A DNA stretch of 64,000 nucleotides from Stappia sediminis (GTDB lineage: Bacteria; Pseudomonadota; Alphaproteobacteria; Rhizobiales; Stappiaceae): positions 124,001 to 188,000 of the forward strand of contig NZ_WUMV01000006.1 in the NCBI RefSeq assembly GCF_009826895.1, in the 5' to 3' direction. Positions within the stretch are counted from its first letter, which is position 1. Each line of letters begins with the position of its first letter. A model generated the notes under the pieces. The model was not told where the DNA came from. It was given only the letters and a program-made list of their open reading frames with translations, and searched no databases. Position numbers and translations under genes: made by a program. This document shows, piece by piece, positions 1-9,179 of the stretch.

Positions 1-2
1 AG

Positions 3-344
3 GCCCGTGACGAAAAGCTTCTGCTGGCGATGGATGGACCTCAAGTCGTCGGCTGCGCATTTCTGCGTTTCGATCCAGCGTCAGCCTACATTGGCAAGGT
101 CGCGGTAGATGCCTCCAGGCGCGGCCGGGGTATCACGCGCCGGTTGTTTGCTCTTGCAGAGAAACTGGCGCGCGAACGTGGCCTTGACGCGATCGAACTG
201 CAGACCCGCATCGAGTTGACCGAAAACCACGCGGCGTTCGCGAAACTGGGCTTCGATATCGTGGGCGAGACGGCGCATGAAGGTTTCGATCGACCGACAA
301 GCATAACCATGCGTCGCTCCCTTGCGGCGGAGACCACGGCATGA
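3..344 (+). CDS. GNAT-family N-acetyltransferase, 5' end outside the window
   Basis: The reading frame is open from the first bases of the window, so the true start lies upstream and only the C-terminal part (about 113 residues) is visible. It shows the GNAT acetyl-CoA-binding core: a VGCAFLRF beta strand, [17 protein letters not shown] (the R/Q-x-x-G-x-G/A type pyrophosphate loop) and a terminal HAAFAKLGF helix/strand typical of the fold. The substrate is unknown. Its stop overlaps the ureE start (ATGA), so it is translated with the urease accessory genes. Small extra genes between urease structural and accessory genes are known in rhizobia, but no role in urease maturation can be claimed. 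Confidence 0.8.
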   Translation, partial: ARDEKLLLAMDGPQVVGCAFLRFDPASAYIGKVAVDASRRGRGITRRLFALAEKLARERGLDAIELQTRIELTENHAAFAKLGFDIVGETAHEGFDRPTSITMRRSLAAETTA

Positions 345-811
345 TCCGCGCGACAGCCATCATCAGCCATGTTCATCAAACCGATGACACGATTACGCTC
401 GATGAACATGCCCGATTTCGCCGCCGCATCGCAATGACATCCGACAATGGCATCGAATTCCTGCTCGATCTACCGGAGGCGACGCTGCTTCGTCATGGCG
501 ACGGTTTGAAGCTCGATGACGGACGCATCATCGAGGTACGCGCCGTTCCCGAGCCGCTTCTGGAGGTGCGCGGTTCATCTCCCTTGCACCTCCTGCAGCT
601 TGCCTGGCACCTCGGCAACCGGCACCTGGAAGCGCAGATCGAGGAAAACCGCATCCTGATCCGCCGCGACCATGTGATCGCCGACATGCTTGAAAAGCTT
701 GGCGCGACAACGGCGGAAGTCGTCGAACCGTTCGACCCGGAAGGCGGTGCCTATGCCGGCGGTCATGGTCACGGCCACTCCCATCACCACGGGCACGGCC
801 ATGACCACTGA
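341..811 (+). CDS. ureE: Urease accessory protein UreE (nickel metallochaperone)
   Basis: A 156-residue protein with the UreE layout: an N-terminal beta domain, a central ferredoxin-like nickel-binding domain and a histidine-rich C-terminal tail ([17 protein letters not shown]). UreE delivers Ni2+ to the UreG-containing complex that assembles the urease active site in the cytoplasm. The start is the ATG of an ATGA overlap with the GNAT gene. The end overlaps ureF by 11 bases, which implies translational coupling. The length and the His tail fit the family well. Confidence 0.95.
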   Translation: MIRATAIISHVHQTDDTITLDEHARFRRRIAMTSDNGIEFLLDLPEATLLRHGDGLKLDDGRIIEVRAVPEPLLEVRGSSPLHLLQLAWHLGNRHLEAQIEENRILIRRDHVIADMLEKLGATTAEVVEPFDPEGGAYAGGHGHGHSHHHGHGHDH

Positions 812-1481
812 CGCCGCTCTCTACCGCCTGCTCACCTGGCTCTCGCCGTCCTATCCCGTCGGCGCCTTCGCCTACAGCCAGGGGCTGGAAAGCGCGATTG
901 CCGACGGTGGCGTACGGAACGCGGACGCCGTCAGGTGCTGGCTTCTCGACGGACTGGAGTTCGGCGCGCTCTGGAGCGACGCAGTGATCTTCGCCCGCAG
1001 CCATGAAGCATCGATAGCCGGCGACCGGGATGCGCTTCTCGAGATCAACACCTTCGCCCGCGCCTTTCAGCCAACGCGCGAGTTGCGCCTCGAAACGCTC
1101 GCCCAGGGCCGCGCCTTTATGGAAGTCACCTCGAAGGCATGGAACTGCGAGCTTTTGGCCTTTCTTTCCGGATTGAAGCGGGAAATCGCCTATCCGGTCG
1201 CCGTGGCAAGTGCCGCCGCCGGGCACTGGGTGGCTTGCGAAGCAGCACTCGACGCGTGGCTTCATGCTGCCGTTTCCACTCTCGTCTCGGCGGCGATCCG
1301 CCTCGTGCCGCTTGGCCAGACGGAAGGGCAATGCATTATCGCCGCGCTTGAGGCCGAGCTGCACAAAACCAGGAACCGCGCAGTCGATACACCGCTCGAT
1401 ATGCTCTCAACGGCTTGTCTTTCCATGGAAATCGCATCAATGAACCACGAAACGCAGGATACGAGGCTCTTCCGCTCATGA
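801..1481 (+). CDS. ureF: Urease accessory protein UreF
   Basis: A 226-residue all-helical UreF. The N-terminus ([21 protein letters not shown]) is the family hallmark. UreF acts as a GTPase-regulating scaffold with UreG and UreD/UreH during nickel insertion into apo-urease. An in-frame ATG lies upstream at 690 inside ureE, but the ATG at 801 gives the family N-terminus directly and sits in the ureE tail-coding sequence, so it is preferred. It overlaps ureG by 4 bases (ATGA). Confidence 0.93.
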   Translation: MTTDAALYRLLTWLSPSYPVGAFAYSQGLESAIADGGVRNADAVRCWLLDGLEFGALWSDAVIFARSHEASIAGDRDALLEINTFARAFQPTRELRLETLAQGRAFMEVTSKAWNCELLAFLSGLKREIAYPVAVASAAAGHWVACEAALDAWLHAAVSTLVSAAIRLVPLGQTEGQCIIAALEAELHKTRNRAVDTPLDMLSTACLSMEIASMNHETQDTRLFRS

Positions 1482-2110
1482 CTTCGCAGCATGGCCCCCT
1501 TCGCGTCGGCATCGGCGGCCCGGTCGGCTCCGGCAAGACCACCCTCACCCAGCGCCTTTGCGAGGCGATGCGCGGCCGGTTCTCGCTCGGCGTCGTCACC
1601 AACGACATCTACACCCGAGAAGACGCCCTTTACCTTGCCCGCCATCAGGCGCTTTCGGAAGACCGTATCATCGGCGTGGAAACCGGCGGCTGCCCACATA
1701 CCGCGATCCGCGAGGATGCTTCCATCAACCTGGCCGCAATCGCCGATCTCACCCGCCGCCACCCCGATCTCGACATGGTCTTCATCGAATCCGGGGGCGA
1801 CAATCTCGCTGCGACTTTCTCCCCGGAACTGGCGGACCTGTCGATTTACGTGATCAGCGTCTGTCAGGGCGAGGATATTCCGCGAAAAGGGGGGCCGGGC
1901 ATCACAAGGTCCGATCTTCTCATCATCAACAAGGCGGATCTTGCGCCTCATGTCGGCGTCGATCTTGAGGCGATGGCGCAGGACGCCGAAGCATCCCGCA
2001 AAGGCGGGCAATTCATCTTCACCGACCTGAAGCGCGGCGAACGCGTCGGTGAGATAATCGACTTCATCGTCCGGCACGGTGGCCTCGTCGCGCATGAACC
2101 GGCGAATTGA
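1478..2110 (+). CDS. ureG: Urease accessory GTPase UreG
   Basis: A 210-residue SIMIBI-class GTPase. Visible motifs are the P-loop [11 protein letters not shown] near residue 12, the metal-binding Cys-Pro-His in [20 protein letters not shown], and NKAD for guanine specificity. It supplies GTP-driven nickel transfer during urease maturation. The start is taken at the ATGA overlap with ureF rather than an upstream in-frame ATG at 1415, because it gives the canonical short N-terminus. It is the last visible gene of the urease operon. The ~100 bases to the next gene show no obvious strong terminator. Confidence 0.96.
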   Translation: MTSQHGPLRVGIGGPVGSGKTTLTQRLCEAMRGRFSLGVVTNDIYTREDALYLARHQALSEDRIIGVETGGCPHTAIREDASINLAAIADLTRRHPDLDMVFIESGGDNLAATFSPELADLSIYVISVCQGEDIPRKGGPGITRSDLLIINKADLAPHVGVDLEAMAQDAEASRKGGQFIFTDLKRGERVGEIIDFIVRHGGLVAHEPAN

Positions 2111-2208
2111 TGGCACCGCACCGATTTTCCTTCACCAGTAGCCCTGCCCTCACCGCGCGGGCTATCGTCGCCGCAGGATTCTGATGCGCGACGATTCGGG
2201 GACGGGTG

Positions 2209-3309
2209 ATGGCGAAAAGGTTGAGGGTAGCGGTTCTATTCGGCGGACGCTCGCATGAGCACGAGGTATCGCTCCTTTCGGCCCGCAATGTTGTCGCAAG
2301 CCTTGATCCTTCGAAATACGAGGTCGTGCCGATCGCGGTAACCCGTTCCGGTCGCTGGATTCCGGTGGGTTTCGACGCCCGGAAATTTCCCGAAAAATCC
2401 CCCGAAGACGGCGACGAAATGTGCCTGCTTCCCGGTGGAAACGGAAGGACCCTTCTGGTTCCTCGCGGTGGAACGCCAAGCGAGGTGCCGCCGATCGATA
2501 TCCTTTTCCCGGTCCTGCATGGCCTTCATGGTGAGGACGGTACGATACAAGGTGCTGCGGAAGTCGCCGGCGTTCCCCTCGCCGGTTGCGGTCTTGCGGG
2601 TTCGGCATGCGCGATCGACAAGGATATCGCCAAGCGACTCTTGCGCGAGGCGGGATTGCCGGTGGCAAGGTCGGTTACGATCCGATCCGGCGAGAAACCG
2701 TCGTTCGAAGAGATTGCCGGAGCACTCGGGACGCCCGTGTTTCTTAAGCCCGCGCGGCAGGGCTCATCCGTCGGCGTTGCCAAGGCAAGCACGGCGGAAG
2801 AGTTCAAAAACGCACTGGCGGAGGCATTCCGTTGCGACAGAAAAGTACTTGCAGAAGAGTTCGTCCAGGGCCGGGAGATCGAATTCGGCGTTCTCGAAAA
2901 GCCCGACGGGTCTGTCCTTGTCTCGCTTCCTGGCGAGATCGCTCCCGCCGATACGCATCGTTTCTACACCTACGAGGCAAAATACGTTGATGCAAAAGGC
3001 GCAATCCTGAATGCGCCGGCCGATCTTCCAGGTGAAGTGACAGAAAGGCTCCAGTCTGCCGCACTCTCGGCCTTCACGGCTCTTGAGTGCGACGGCATGG
3101 CCCGTGTCGATTTCTTCGTGCGGCCGGATATGAGCTTCGTCGTCAACGAGGTCAACACGATCCCGGGCTTTACCGACATCAGCATGTACGCAAGGGCCTT
3201 CGCCGCGAGCGGGGTTTCCTATCCGGAAATCCTCGATCACCTGATCGAATTCGGCCTTGCGCGGGCGGAAAAAACTATAGTTGTCCCTCGACCGGCAGAA
3301 CCCCGATGA
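2209..3309 (+). CDS. ddl: D-alanine--D-alanine ligase (long, DdlA-like form)
   Basis: An ATP-grasp ligase of 366 residues that makes the D-Ala-D-Ala dipeptide for peptidoglycan. It shows VLFGGRSHEHEVSL at the N-terminus, FPVLHGLHGEDGT, the ATP-grasp strands FLKPARQGSSVGV and VLAEEFVQGREIEFGV, an omega loop with TYEAKYVD, and the metal site RVDFFV...NEVNTIPGFT. The tyrosine/lysine omega loop is the D-Ala rather than D-lactate type. At 366 residues it is nearer E. coli DdlA than the shorter DdlB, and no division/cell-wall cluster surrounds it, so it may be a second Ddl. ATG 2209 is preferred over GTG 2206 because GGGG lies at a better distance. Its 3' end overlaps the convergent downstream gene by 35 bases. 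Confidence 0.93.
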   Translation: MAKRLRVAVLFGGRSHEHEVSLLSARNVVASLDPSKYEVVPIAVTRSGRWIPVGFDARKFPEKSPEDGDEMCLLPGGNGRTLLVPRGGTPSEVPPIDILFPVLHGLHGEDGTIQGAAEVAGVPLAGCGLAGSACAIDKDIAKRLLREAGLPVARSVTIRSGEKPSFEEIAGALGTPVFLKPARQGSSVGVAKASTAEEFKNALAEAFRCDRKVLAEEFVQGREIEFGVLEKPDGSVLVSLPGEIAPADTHRFYTYEAKYVDAKGAILNAPADLPGEVTERLQSAALSAFTALECDGMARVDFFVRPDMSFVVNEVNTIPGFTDISMYARAFAASGVSYPEILDHLIEFGLARAEKTIVVPRPAEPR

Positions 3310-4813
3310 AGCCCGTCAACGCACGTTGCCCGAAGCTGGTATTCGGGTCATTGGTAAACTGCGCGACTTGTCCATCTATCTCCGTCGTCCAGACGATATT
3401 TCCGTCTTCATCCAGTTCGAGCCGATAGCTGTTTCCCGGTGTAACGCCTTCGTTCATGAAGGCCGTCAGTTGCCGCGCCAGTTTGGGACTTTCCACATAA
3501 AGCCCGATTTCGGTATTCAGGTTGGCCGATCGCGGATCGAGATTGAAACTTCCTATGAAAACAGACTCTCCGTCGAAAACGGTAGCCTTCGTATGCAGCG
3601 CCGCTTTCGACTCGCCTGACAGCAACGTCTGCTGAACCTTTGCAGAATCAGCCCGCACCTCAAAAAGCTCCACCCCCGCCTGAAGAAGTGGCTTTCGGTA
3701 TTTCGAATAGCCGGCATGAACCGCGACAACATCATTCGAACTAAGCGAGTTGGTGAGAATGCGAACCTTCACGCCGCGTTCGCTCAATTGCGCCAATGCT
3801 TCCGTCCCGCGCTCCCGGGGGACGAAATAGGCGTTCTCCATAAGAAGTTCCTTGTCGACCGTCTGAAGCTTTCCAGCCAGGGCCTTTATGATCTTGCCGT
3901 GCTCCTCGCGCGCGGCGAAATCGGCTGGATCATCCCAGACCACATATGTCGGCGCCCATACAAAACGCTTCGCTATATCACCGATGCTTCGCCGCCATAC
4001 CGCAGATTCTTCGTTGACAGGATGAGGATATCCTTCCGTATCGATGGTCTCGGCCAACGTTTGCCGGGCGGTTTTCAGATCTTCCTCGCTGAAGGGACGA
4101 TCGACCAGAGCAGCGATCGGGATCGACCATTCGCTATTCCAGAAATAATCGAAAACCGCGGATGCATCGCGAACGACCGGACCGGCGGCGGCAATATCCA
4201 GATCCCTGTAATTCGCCTCTTCCGAAACGTCGAAATAATGATCGCCGATATTCCGCCCGCCGAGCAAAGCCAGCGCATTGTCGGCAATCATCAACTTGTT
4301 ATGCATGCGATGATTGAGGCGCTCGAAATCGCCAAGGAATTCGAACGCCCTGACGCCGCGATTGGCAAACGGATTGAACAAACGGATCTCGATATTCGGG
4401 TGGGCGTCCAGCGCCGCCACGGCGTCGTCGCGGCCGTAGGCGCTGATATCGTCGACCAGCAGGCGCACGCGAACGCCGCGATCCGCGCTATCGAGAAGCT
4501 CCTGCGCCAGCAGACGCCCGCTCTGATCCGCATCCCAGATGTAATATTGAAGATCCAGGCTGCGCTCAGCCAGTTCGGACATCGCGACCCTTGCGGTGAA
4601 GGCGTTCCGCCCCGCGATCACAAGGGTCGTGCCTGACTTTCCGGGGTTGTTCCGTTCCTCTGCCCGGAAAAGCCGCCCCAGATACGTTTCGCCATAGGAA
4701 GAAAAAGCCGACGTCTCCGTTCGCGGATAATCGAAATTGCTCGTTGCACAGGCAGCGAGGAACACCGTCAAGGAGCAAATGCCGGCTACGGCGGCGAGTA
4801 AGGTTTTGCGCAT
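3275..4813 (-). CDS. Phospholipase D-superfamily lipoprotein (ClsC-like cardiolipin synthase family)
   Basis: A 512-residue protein with a lipoprotein-type signal (hydrophobic stretch, lipobox LAAC, Cys 22) and two HKD motifs: H171-x-K173-x4-D178 (HNKLMIADNALALLGGRN) and, around residue 410, LHTKATVFDGESVFIGSFN. Two HKD half-sites form one phosphotransfer active site. The spacing and the SLDLQYYIWDAD strand resemble ClsC/YmdC-type cardiolipin synthases, so a phosphatidyltransferase or phospholipase acting at the membrane is likely. The exact reaction is inferred. It is convergent with ddl and their coding ends overlap by 35 bases, leaving no room for a separate terminator. Confidence 0.88.
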   Translation of the reverse strand: MRKTLLAAVAGICSLTVFLAACATSNFDYPRTETSAFSSYGETYLGRLFRAEERNNPGKSGTTLVIAGRNAFTARVAMSELAERSLDLQYYIWDADQSGRLLAQELLDSADRGVRVRLLVDDISAYGRDDAVAALDAHPNIEIRLFNPFANRGVRAFEFLGDFERLNHRMHNKLMIADNALALLGGRNIGDHYFDVSEEANYRDLDIAAAGPVVRDASAVFDYFWNSEWSIPIAALVDRPFSEEDLKTARQTLAETIDTEGYPHPVNEESAVWRRSIGDIAKRFVWAPTYVVWDDPADFAAREEHGKIIKALAGKLQTVDKELLMENAYFVPRERGTEALAQLSERGVKVRILTNSLSSNDVVAVHAGYSKYRKPLLQAGVELFEVRADSAKVQQTLLSGESKAALHTKATVFDGESVFIGSFNLDPRSANLNTEIGLYVESPKLARQLTAFMNEGVTPGNSYRLELDEDGNIVWTTEIDGQVAQFTNDPNTSFGQRALTGFIGVLPVEGQL

Positions 4814-4961
4814 GGCCCGGATCTGTGAAGTGTCTAGATCAAGACACCTTACTTTCGAAAAACCAAAGCCGCAAAAACTCTATGAGCAGGCGCGCTAATT
4901 TCGGAAAGATCGATCCGAAGACACCGGGACAAGTATGCTTAGCCGATAATTGCTTGCCGGA

Positions 4962-5036
4962 TGGCTGGGGCGGCAGGATTCGAACCTGCGCATGCCGGTA
5001 CCAAAAACCGGTGCCTTACCGCTTGGCTACGCCCCA
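4962..5036 (-). tRNA. tRNA-Gln (anticodon UUG)
   Basis: On the minus strand the sequence begins TGGGGCGTAGCCAAGC and ends in GCCCCAGCCA. It has a D arm, an anticodon stem CCGGT/ACCGG around the loop TTTTGGT (anticodon TTG, reading CAA), a GGTTCGAATCC T arm and an encoded 3' CCA. The acceptor stem TGGGGCG/CGCCCCA is complete. Confidence 0.97.
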
Positions 5037-5285
5037 TCGCGGAATGAACGCCTGTATAGCGAGCGGCCCGCGCCCATGCAAGTGGGCCGTCAGTGCGTCG
5101 CCTTCGACGATCCACAACCTCTCCGTCCGCTTCGACGTAACGAGTGTGATCGTCATCCACAACCGCGCGAAAAAAGCATGACGGGCAGGGTTGCTAAGGT
5201 GAATGGCGGGTGATATTAGACCGCCTCACGACGCGAGCGGAAGCTTCATGGATTGCCATGAAATCAAGCCCCGTGGCGCCAATGT

Positions 5286-5362
5286 CGGAGTGTAGCGCAG
5301 CCTGGTAGCGCACCTCGTTCGGGACGAGGGGGTCGCAGGTTCGAATCCTGCCACTCCGACCA
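5286..5362 (+). tRNA. tRNA-Pro (anticodon CGG)
   Basis: The acceptor stem CGGAGTG/CACTCCG, the D arm with GCGCAGCCTGGTAGCGC, the anticodon stem CTCGT/ACGAG with loop TCGGG (anticodon CGG, reading CCG), the T arm GGTTCGAATCC and the encoded CCA are all present. It stands at the left edge of the accessory-looking block 5643-17743. tRNA genes are common integration sites, but no second copy of its 3' end was noticed on the right side. Confidence 0.97.
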
Positions 5363-5642
5363 TTAAAATCAATTTGCTTATCTAATTTCCACTTCCCTGT
5401 TCTGGCTTGCACACCAATTCCACATCGTTTCGATCATGGAACGGGCAGTCGATCCAGGCAGTTCGCCGAATTTTCTGGATTAAGGTCTTCAAGCGCGGCA
5501 AAAAATCTCCCTCGATAGCATTCGCATTGGCGGGCAGTACCCCGAATCCGGAGCCTGCCGTTTCCAGTCGAATGACCGGTATTTGATCAAGCTGTCTCCG
5601 ATGTCCGCGTTCCTTGGAAACGCCCAAGGCAATATTGGCGGA
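5363..5642. other. Intergenic stretch between tRNA-Pro and the accessory block
   Basis: These 280 bases are AT-rich just after the tRNA and then take on coding-like composition. A minus-strand frame of 81 codons (5382-5627) matches nothing I recognise and has no clear ribosome binding site. It may be a gene remnant. No palindromic terminator stands out. Confidence 0.4.
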
Positions 5643-6794
5643 TTATCCGTTCAGGTCGAGCGTTGTCCCGCCATGCGCTTTCCAGATAGCTACGAGGTTT
5701 GCCAAGGCCTTGTCGGGTGGCGGGCTTGCTCCCTTCTCCACCAGGCCGACTTCCGACAGAAATGCATTCAGGTTCTTCATCGATGTCAGGTGCGACTCCA
5801 ATGAAGTTCCCGCATCATCGACCTTCGCGCGATAATCGTCATCGCTTTCATAAGTCGTCCAATCGCAGGTCTGCAGAGTGGTTTGTGCGATCATCACCCT
5901 TTCAGGGTGGAGAAGATGCATCATGTCCAGACCGAAGAAAGGCTCGATCCGTGGGCAGCCGAGCGTCTTTTCCTGTTCCGCTTCGACGCCCGCCCTCAAC
6001 GGAACGCCTTGCAGGGCCATATAGGCTTTCTTCGCCCTGTCCCGCCCCGGTCCGTCCAGGTCCTGTGGCAGGCCCTGGGTAACGGTGGTGACCCACTCGC
6101 CGACGGTTATCACCAGCTTGGGCCTGGCGACGTCAATCTCGCGCACGAGATTGCGCTTCCAGCACACATCGGCAGCGGAATAGACCTTGGTGTAGGACTC
6201 TTCCACCTGAATGTCCGTCCAGCCAAGAGCCCGGTACGCGTCCACGTTTTGCTGGTGAAAGAGATAGCATTTGATCAGATTGGTCATCCAGACGGATGTC
6301 TGAGGCCCAAGACCGGCAGGATCCATGTAGTGGCGCGCGAAATATGTGCCCGATGCGACGGCGCGTACCTTGTAGCCGTCGAAATAGGACGCATCCTGCA
6401 TGGGCGCCCATATGTCCGCGATCGGAACGAAGAACTGGTTGCCGTCGGGCCCGCCATCGCCCTCGTCAAAACCGATGGGCGTATTTCCCTTCCCCCGCGC
6501 CGTGAAACGCGCTGTCGGATAGTCGCCGATGACCATCAGGCCGCCGACGTCCGTCTGCACCGGAACAACAGGCATGCAGGGCACGCGCGCCGCCTGGGGT
6601 TCGCCGGGCGGCACCAGCACTTCGGCATGGTAGTAGGGGTGAAGCTTCGGAACGGGACAGCGCCCGTCCCGGCAAGGGCCGATGTAATCGAGTACCTCGC
6701 GCACGTCCGCCGCCATGGGCGGATACATCCACCCCGCTTCTCCCGGCGCGAGATCGGAAGCCGCTTCCGGAGGGGCTTTCTTTGCATCCGTCAT
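5643..6794 (-). CDS. Uracil-DNA-glycosylase-superfamily-like protein
   Basis: A 383-residue protein with the order of motifs seen in the UDG fold: LMVIGDYPTARF (residues ~86-97, the motif-1 strand), WMTNLIKCYLF (~169-178), PKLVITVGEWV (~225-235) and, near residue 300, LLHPERVM in the place of the HP(S/G) motif. Cysteines at 41, 46, 176 and 211 could hold an iron-sulfur cluster as in family 4/5 UDGs, although the C176-C211 spacing is longer than usual. The catalytic activity is not certain and it may be a non-repair member. It starts three bases after the phosphoesterase gene ends, so the two are co-transcribed. Confidence 0.6.
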   Translation of the reverse strand: MTDAKKAPPEAASDLAPGEAGWMYPPMAADVREVLDYIGPCRDGRCPVPKLHPYYHAEVLVPPGEPQAARVPCMPVVPVQTDVGGLMVIGDYPTARFTARGKGNTPIGFDEGDGGPDGNQFFVPIADIWAPMQDASYFDGYKVRAVASGTYFARHYMDPAGLGPQTSVWMTNLIKCYLFHQQNVDAYRALGWTDIQVEESYTKVYSAADVCWKRNLVREIDVARPKLVITVGEWVTTVTQGLPQDLDGPGRDRAKKAYMALQGVPLRAGVEAEQEKTLGCPRIEPFFGLDMMHLLHPERVMIAQTTLQTCDWTTYESDDDYRAKVDDAGTSLESHLTSMKNLNAFLSEVGLVEKGASPPPDKALANLVAIWKAHGGTTLDLNG

Positions 6795-6797
6795 GAT

Positions 6798-9179
6798 CTA
6801 CGCCACCTTTCTCATGAACCGCCGCAGGTTGTCGTAAAGTTCCTCCAGGGTCTGCGCCCCTTCGGAAATGGCGCTCGCGGTCATTTGCAGGTCGCGGTCG
6901 GCCAGATGTCCGCGGCCGGCCGTTTCGATAAGGCGGCGCGCCACCGACCGGTGCAGGTCGTGCACACCGGTCGTACGCGGCATCTCTCCGTTCGCCGGAT
7001 GGTCCTTGTCGTAGGGCGGCGTGAAGCTCGGCGAACTGCTGCGCGCCGCGACGGCCCTGATCGCGCTTTCGAATGTCGGGGCATGATGCGTTCGTTCGCC
7101 CAGGCCCCATCGGGCCTTGGGAATGCCGAACCAGTGAAGCAGCGTCGCCAGAAAGGATGTGGCGCAGAACGCGGTATCCGTCTCGCTGCGAAACAGCGTC
7201 TTTTCCTCGATCATGGGCGAGACGAGGATGGTTGGGACCCTGACCCCCATGATATCGAAATGGAAGCCGTCGTTCACATCGTTCGGCCAGGGGTTCCTGG
7301 CTCTTGGCGGCGGAACGTGATCGAAAATTCCCCCGTGCTCGTCGAAGGTGATGACCAGCAGGGTTTCGTTCCAGTGGGGCCCGGCCTTCAACGCCTCGTA
7401 GATGTCGTTGAGGGTCCTTTCGCCGGGCACGAGATCCGCGCCGGGGTGATAGGAGGTCGTGCCCGTCTTTGCGATCCATACCGGCTCCAGGAAGCTGAAG
7501 GCCGGCAGGTTGCCCGTGCGGGCATCTTCCTTGAAGCGGGCGAGCGGCGCCACGTATTCGGACGTCGTTCCCGCTTTTCGGGCCGCGTCGACCTCGGCAT
7601 CGACCGTCGGGATCTGCCCGCGCAGGAACAGGTGATAGGTGAAGACGAAGTCCATCCACTCCGTTGAATTGTAGATTTTCCAGTCGGTTATTCCGTTCGA
7701 CCAGAGCACCTTCCAGATCGACGGACGGTGCGTTGATGACGCCCAGTTCTTGTATTCCGCCCCGTTCTGGAAATTGTTGAGCATGCCGAGCGAAGATCCG
7801 CCGACTGAAAAGGCGCGGTTGACGTCCGTACCTCCCGGCATGGAGCAGAACCATTCGTCGGAAATGGCGAAATGCTTGGCCAACCCGTTCAGCACCGGAA
7901 CCTGGGTGGGCGTATAGGTCTGCATGACCTCCGGATAGCCATTGTTGACGACGAAGCCGCCCATGTTTGGCGTTTCGCCTTTCTCGTAGCCTTCCATATT
8001 CTCGAAAAACATCTGACGCATCACGTCGGAGTTCTCGTGATACGGATCTTCGGGCAAAAGCTCGAGATTGAAGTCGTCGCCGAGCTGGCCGTGTTTGTAT
8101 AGCGACAGGTGAACCGGCTCGCCCTTGTCGTTGACGTTGGAGAATTCCTCGCTCGCCCCCATGAACGGCTGCTTGTTGCGGCCGATGATATGGGCCGGCT
8201 TGTCGTTCTTGCTGTATAGCCAGCCGCAGATATGATCGAACGACCGGTTTTCGACCATGTAGTAGACGACGTGCTTTATCTTGGAACGCATGTAGTCGAG
8301 CGAGCCTGGTATTGCCGCAACTTGCGTACTCGCCTTGTGACGTGGCTGGAATCCGGTCAGCACGGTTTCCCCGGTAATCGCTTCAGGCAATGTCCCTGAA
8401 GCGATCGGGCGGTCACCCAACGGATTCGGCGAGTCCGGATCGAATTGCCACAGCCGGTATTTTCGGCTTGCCTGCTCCCATTCCAGAACCTTGTCGCCGA
8501 CCGGAACGAGATCGTGGCCCTCGCCGATATCCTTCCAGATCCCTTTTTGAAGGATGGGCTGCTTCAGGGGCTGCTTGCCCTGGGGGTCGAAGCTCCACAG
8601 CGCGTAGGCACCGGTCGCCGGGGCCCAGTCGATAACGTAGTCACGCAAGGGGATCAGCCTGTGCCCCAGTTCGATCAACCCGAACGAGCTTTCCGGGCAC
8701 ACAGGCTCGGGCAAGGGATCGGGGCTCTTCGGATCGAAGTTCCATAGCCGGAAAGTGCCTCGGCCGGGGTTGGGGATCCACGCCAGAACGAAGCTGCCGA
8801 AGGGTACGAATTGCATGACATTGGCGTCCAGATGCCGCTTGTAGCGATCGCCGAAATGGCCGAAGTCGAGGCGCCCGCGCGTGAATTTCTGGGCGCTCCA
8901 GTACCAGGCGCTCACCGGCCTGTCGCCGAGCGGCGTTTTGCTTGTCGGATCGAATTCCCAAAGCTTGTAGACCAGCGTGTTCGCGACATCCGCGCTCGGC
9001 CCCCATTCGAGGATGTAGTTGCCGACAGGCGTAATGCGATGACCGTCGCCGAACTTCTGATCGGCATCGATTTCGACTTCCTCCAGCAGATGTCCCGCAT
9101 CCGGATCGATGCGCCAGAGCCCGAAGGTTTCTGTGCCGGGTTTCCGGCTTACTACGAAATCGGCGGATTGCGGGCTCAT
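6798..9179 (-). CDS. Phosphoesterase (phospholipase C/acid phosphatase family) with N-terminal LWxFDP repeats
   Basis: A protein of 793 residues in two parts. The N-terminal ~300 residues hold five repeats of about 60 residues built on (F/Y)xLWxFDPxSxxPL...GHxLxPxxxYxLeW, suggesting a beta-propeller or similar module. From about residue 300 on comes a PF04185-type phosphoesterase: HVVYYMVENRSFDHICGWLY (metal and nucleophile region) and TFDEHGGIFDHVPPP. No convincing signal peptide is seen. The start is the third of three close ATGs (9179) because AAGGAGG lies 9 bases before it. An ATG at 9296 would add 39 residues without family support. It is followed directly by the UDG-like gene. Confidence 0.82.
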   Translation of the reverse strand: MSPQSADFVVSRKPGTETFGLWRIDPDAGHLLEEVEIDADQKFGDGHRITPVGNYILEWGPSADVANTLVYKLWEFDPTSKTPLGDRPVSAWYWSAQKFTRGRLDFGHFGDRYKRHLDANVMQFVPFGSFVLAWIPNPGRGTFRLWNFDPKSPDPLPEPVCPESSFGLIELGHRLIPLRDYVIDWAPATGAYALWSFDPQGKQPLKQPILQKGIWKDIGEGHDLVPVGDKVLEWEQASRKYRLWQFDPDSPNPLGDRPIASGTLPEAITGETVLTGFQPRHKASTQVAAIPGSLDYMRSKIKHVVYYMVENRSFDHICGWLYSKNDKPAHIIGRNKQPFMGASEEFSNVNDKGEPVHLSLYKHGQLGDDFNLELLPEDPYHENSDVMRQMFFENMEGYEKGETPNMGGFVVNNGYPEVMQTYTPTQVPVLNGLAKHFAISDEWFCSMPGGTDVNRAFSVGGSSLGMLNNFQNGAEYKNWASSTHRPSIWKVLWSNGITDWKIYNSTEWMDFVFTYHLFLRGQIPTVDAEVDAARKAGTTSEYVAPLARFKEDARTGNLPAFSFLEPVWIAKTGTTSYHPGADLVPGERTLNDIYEALKAGPHWNETLLVITFDEHGGIFDHVPPPRARNPWPNDVNDGFHFDIMGVRVPTILVSPMIEEKTLFRSETDTAFCATSFLATLLHWFGIPKARWGLGERTHHAPTFESAIRAVAARSSSPSFTPPYDKDHPANGEMPRTTGVHDLHRSVARRLIETAGRGHLADRDLQMTASAISEGAQTLEELYDNLRRFMRKVA

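Noticed and set aside
5382-5627. 81-codon minus-strand frame after tRNA-Pro
   Set aside because: No ribosome binding site, no recognised family, and it could be a remnant. Not listed as a gene.
5883-7667. A 594-codon open frame on the plus strand
   Set aside because: It lies antisense to the UDG-like and phosphoesterase genes, which have family motifs. Its sequence has no recognisable domain and is typical of GC-rich shadow frames.
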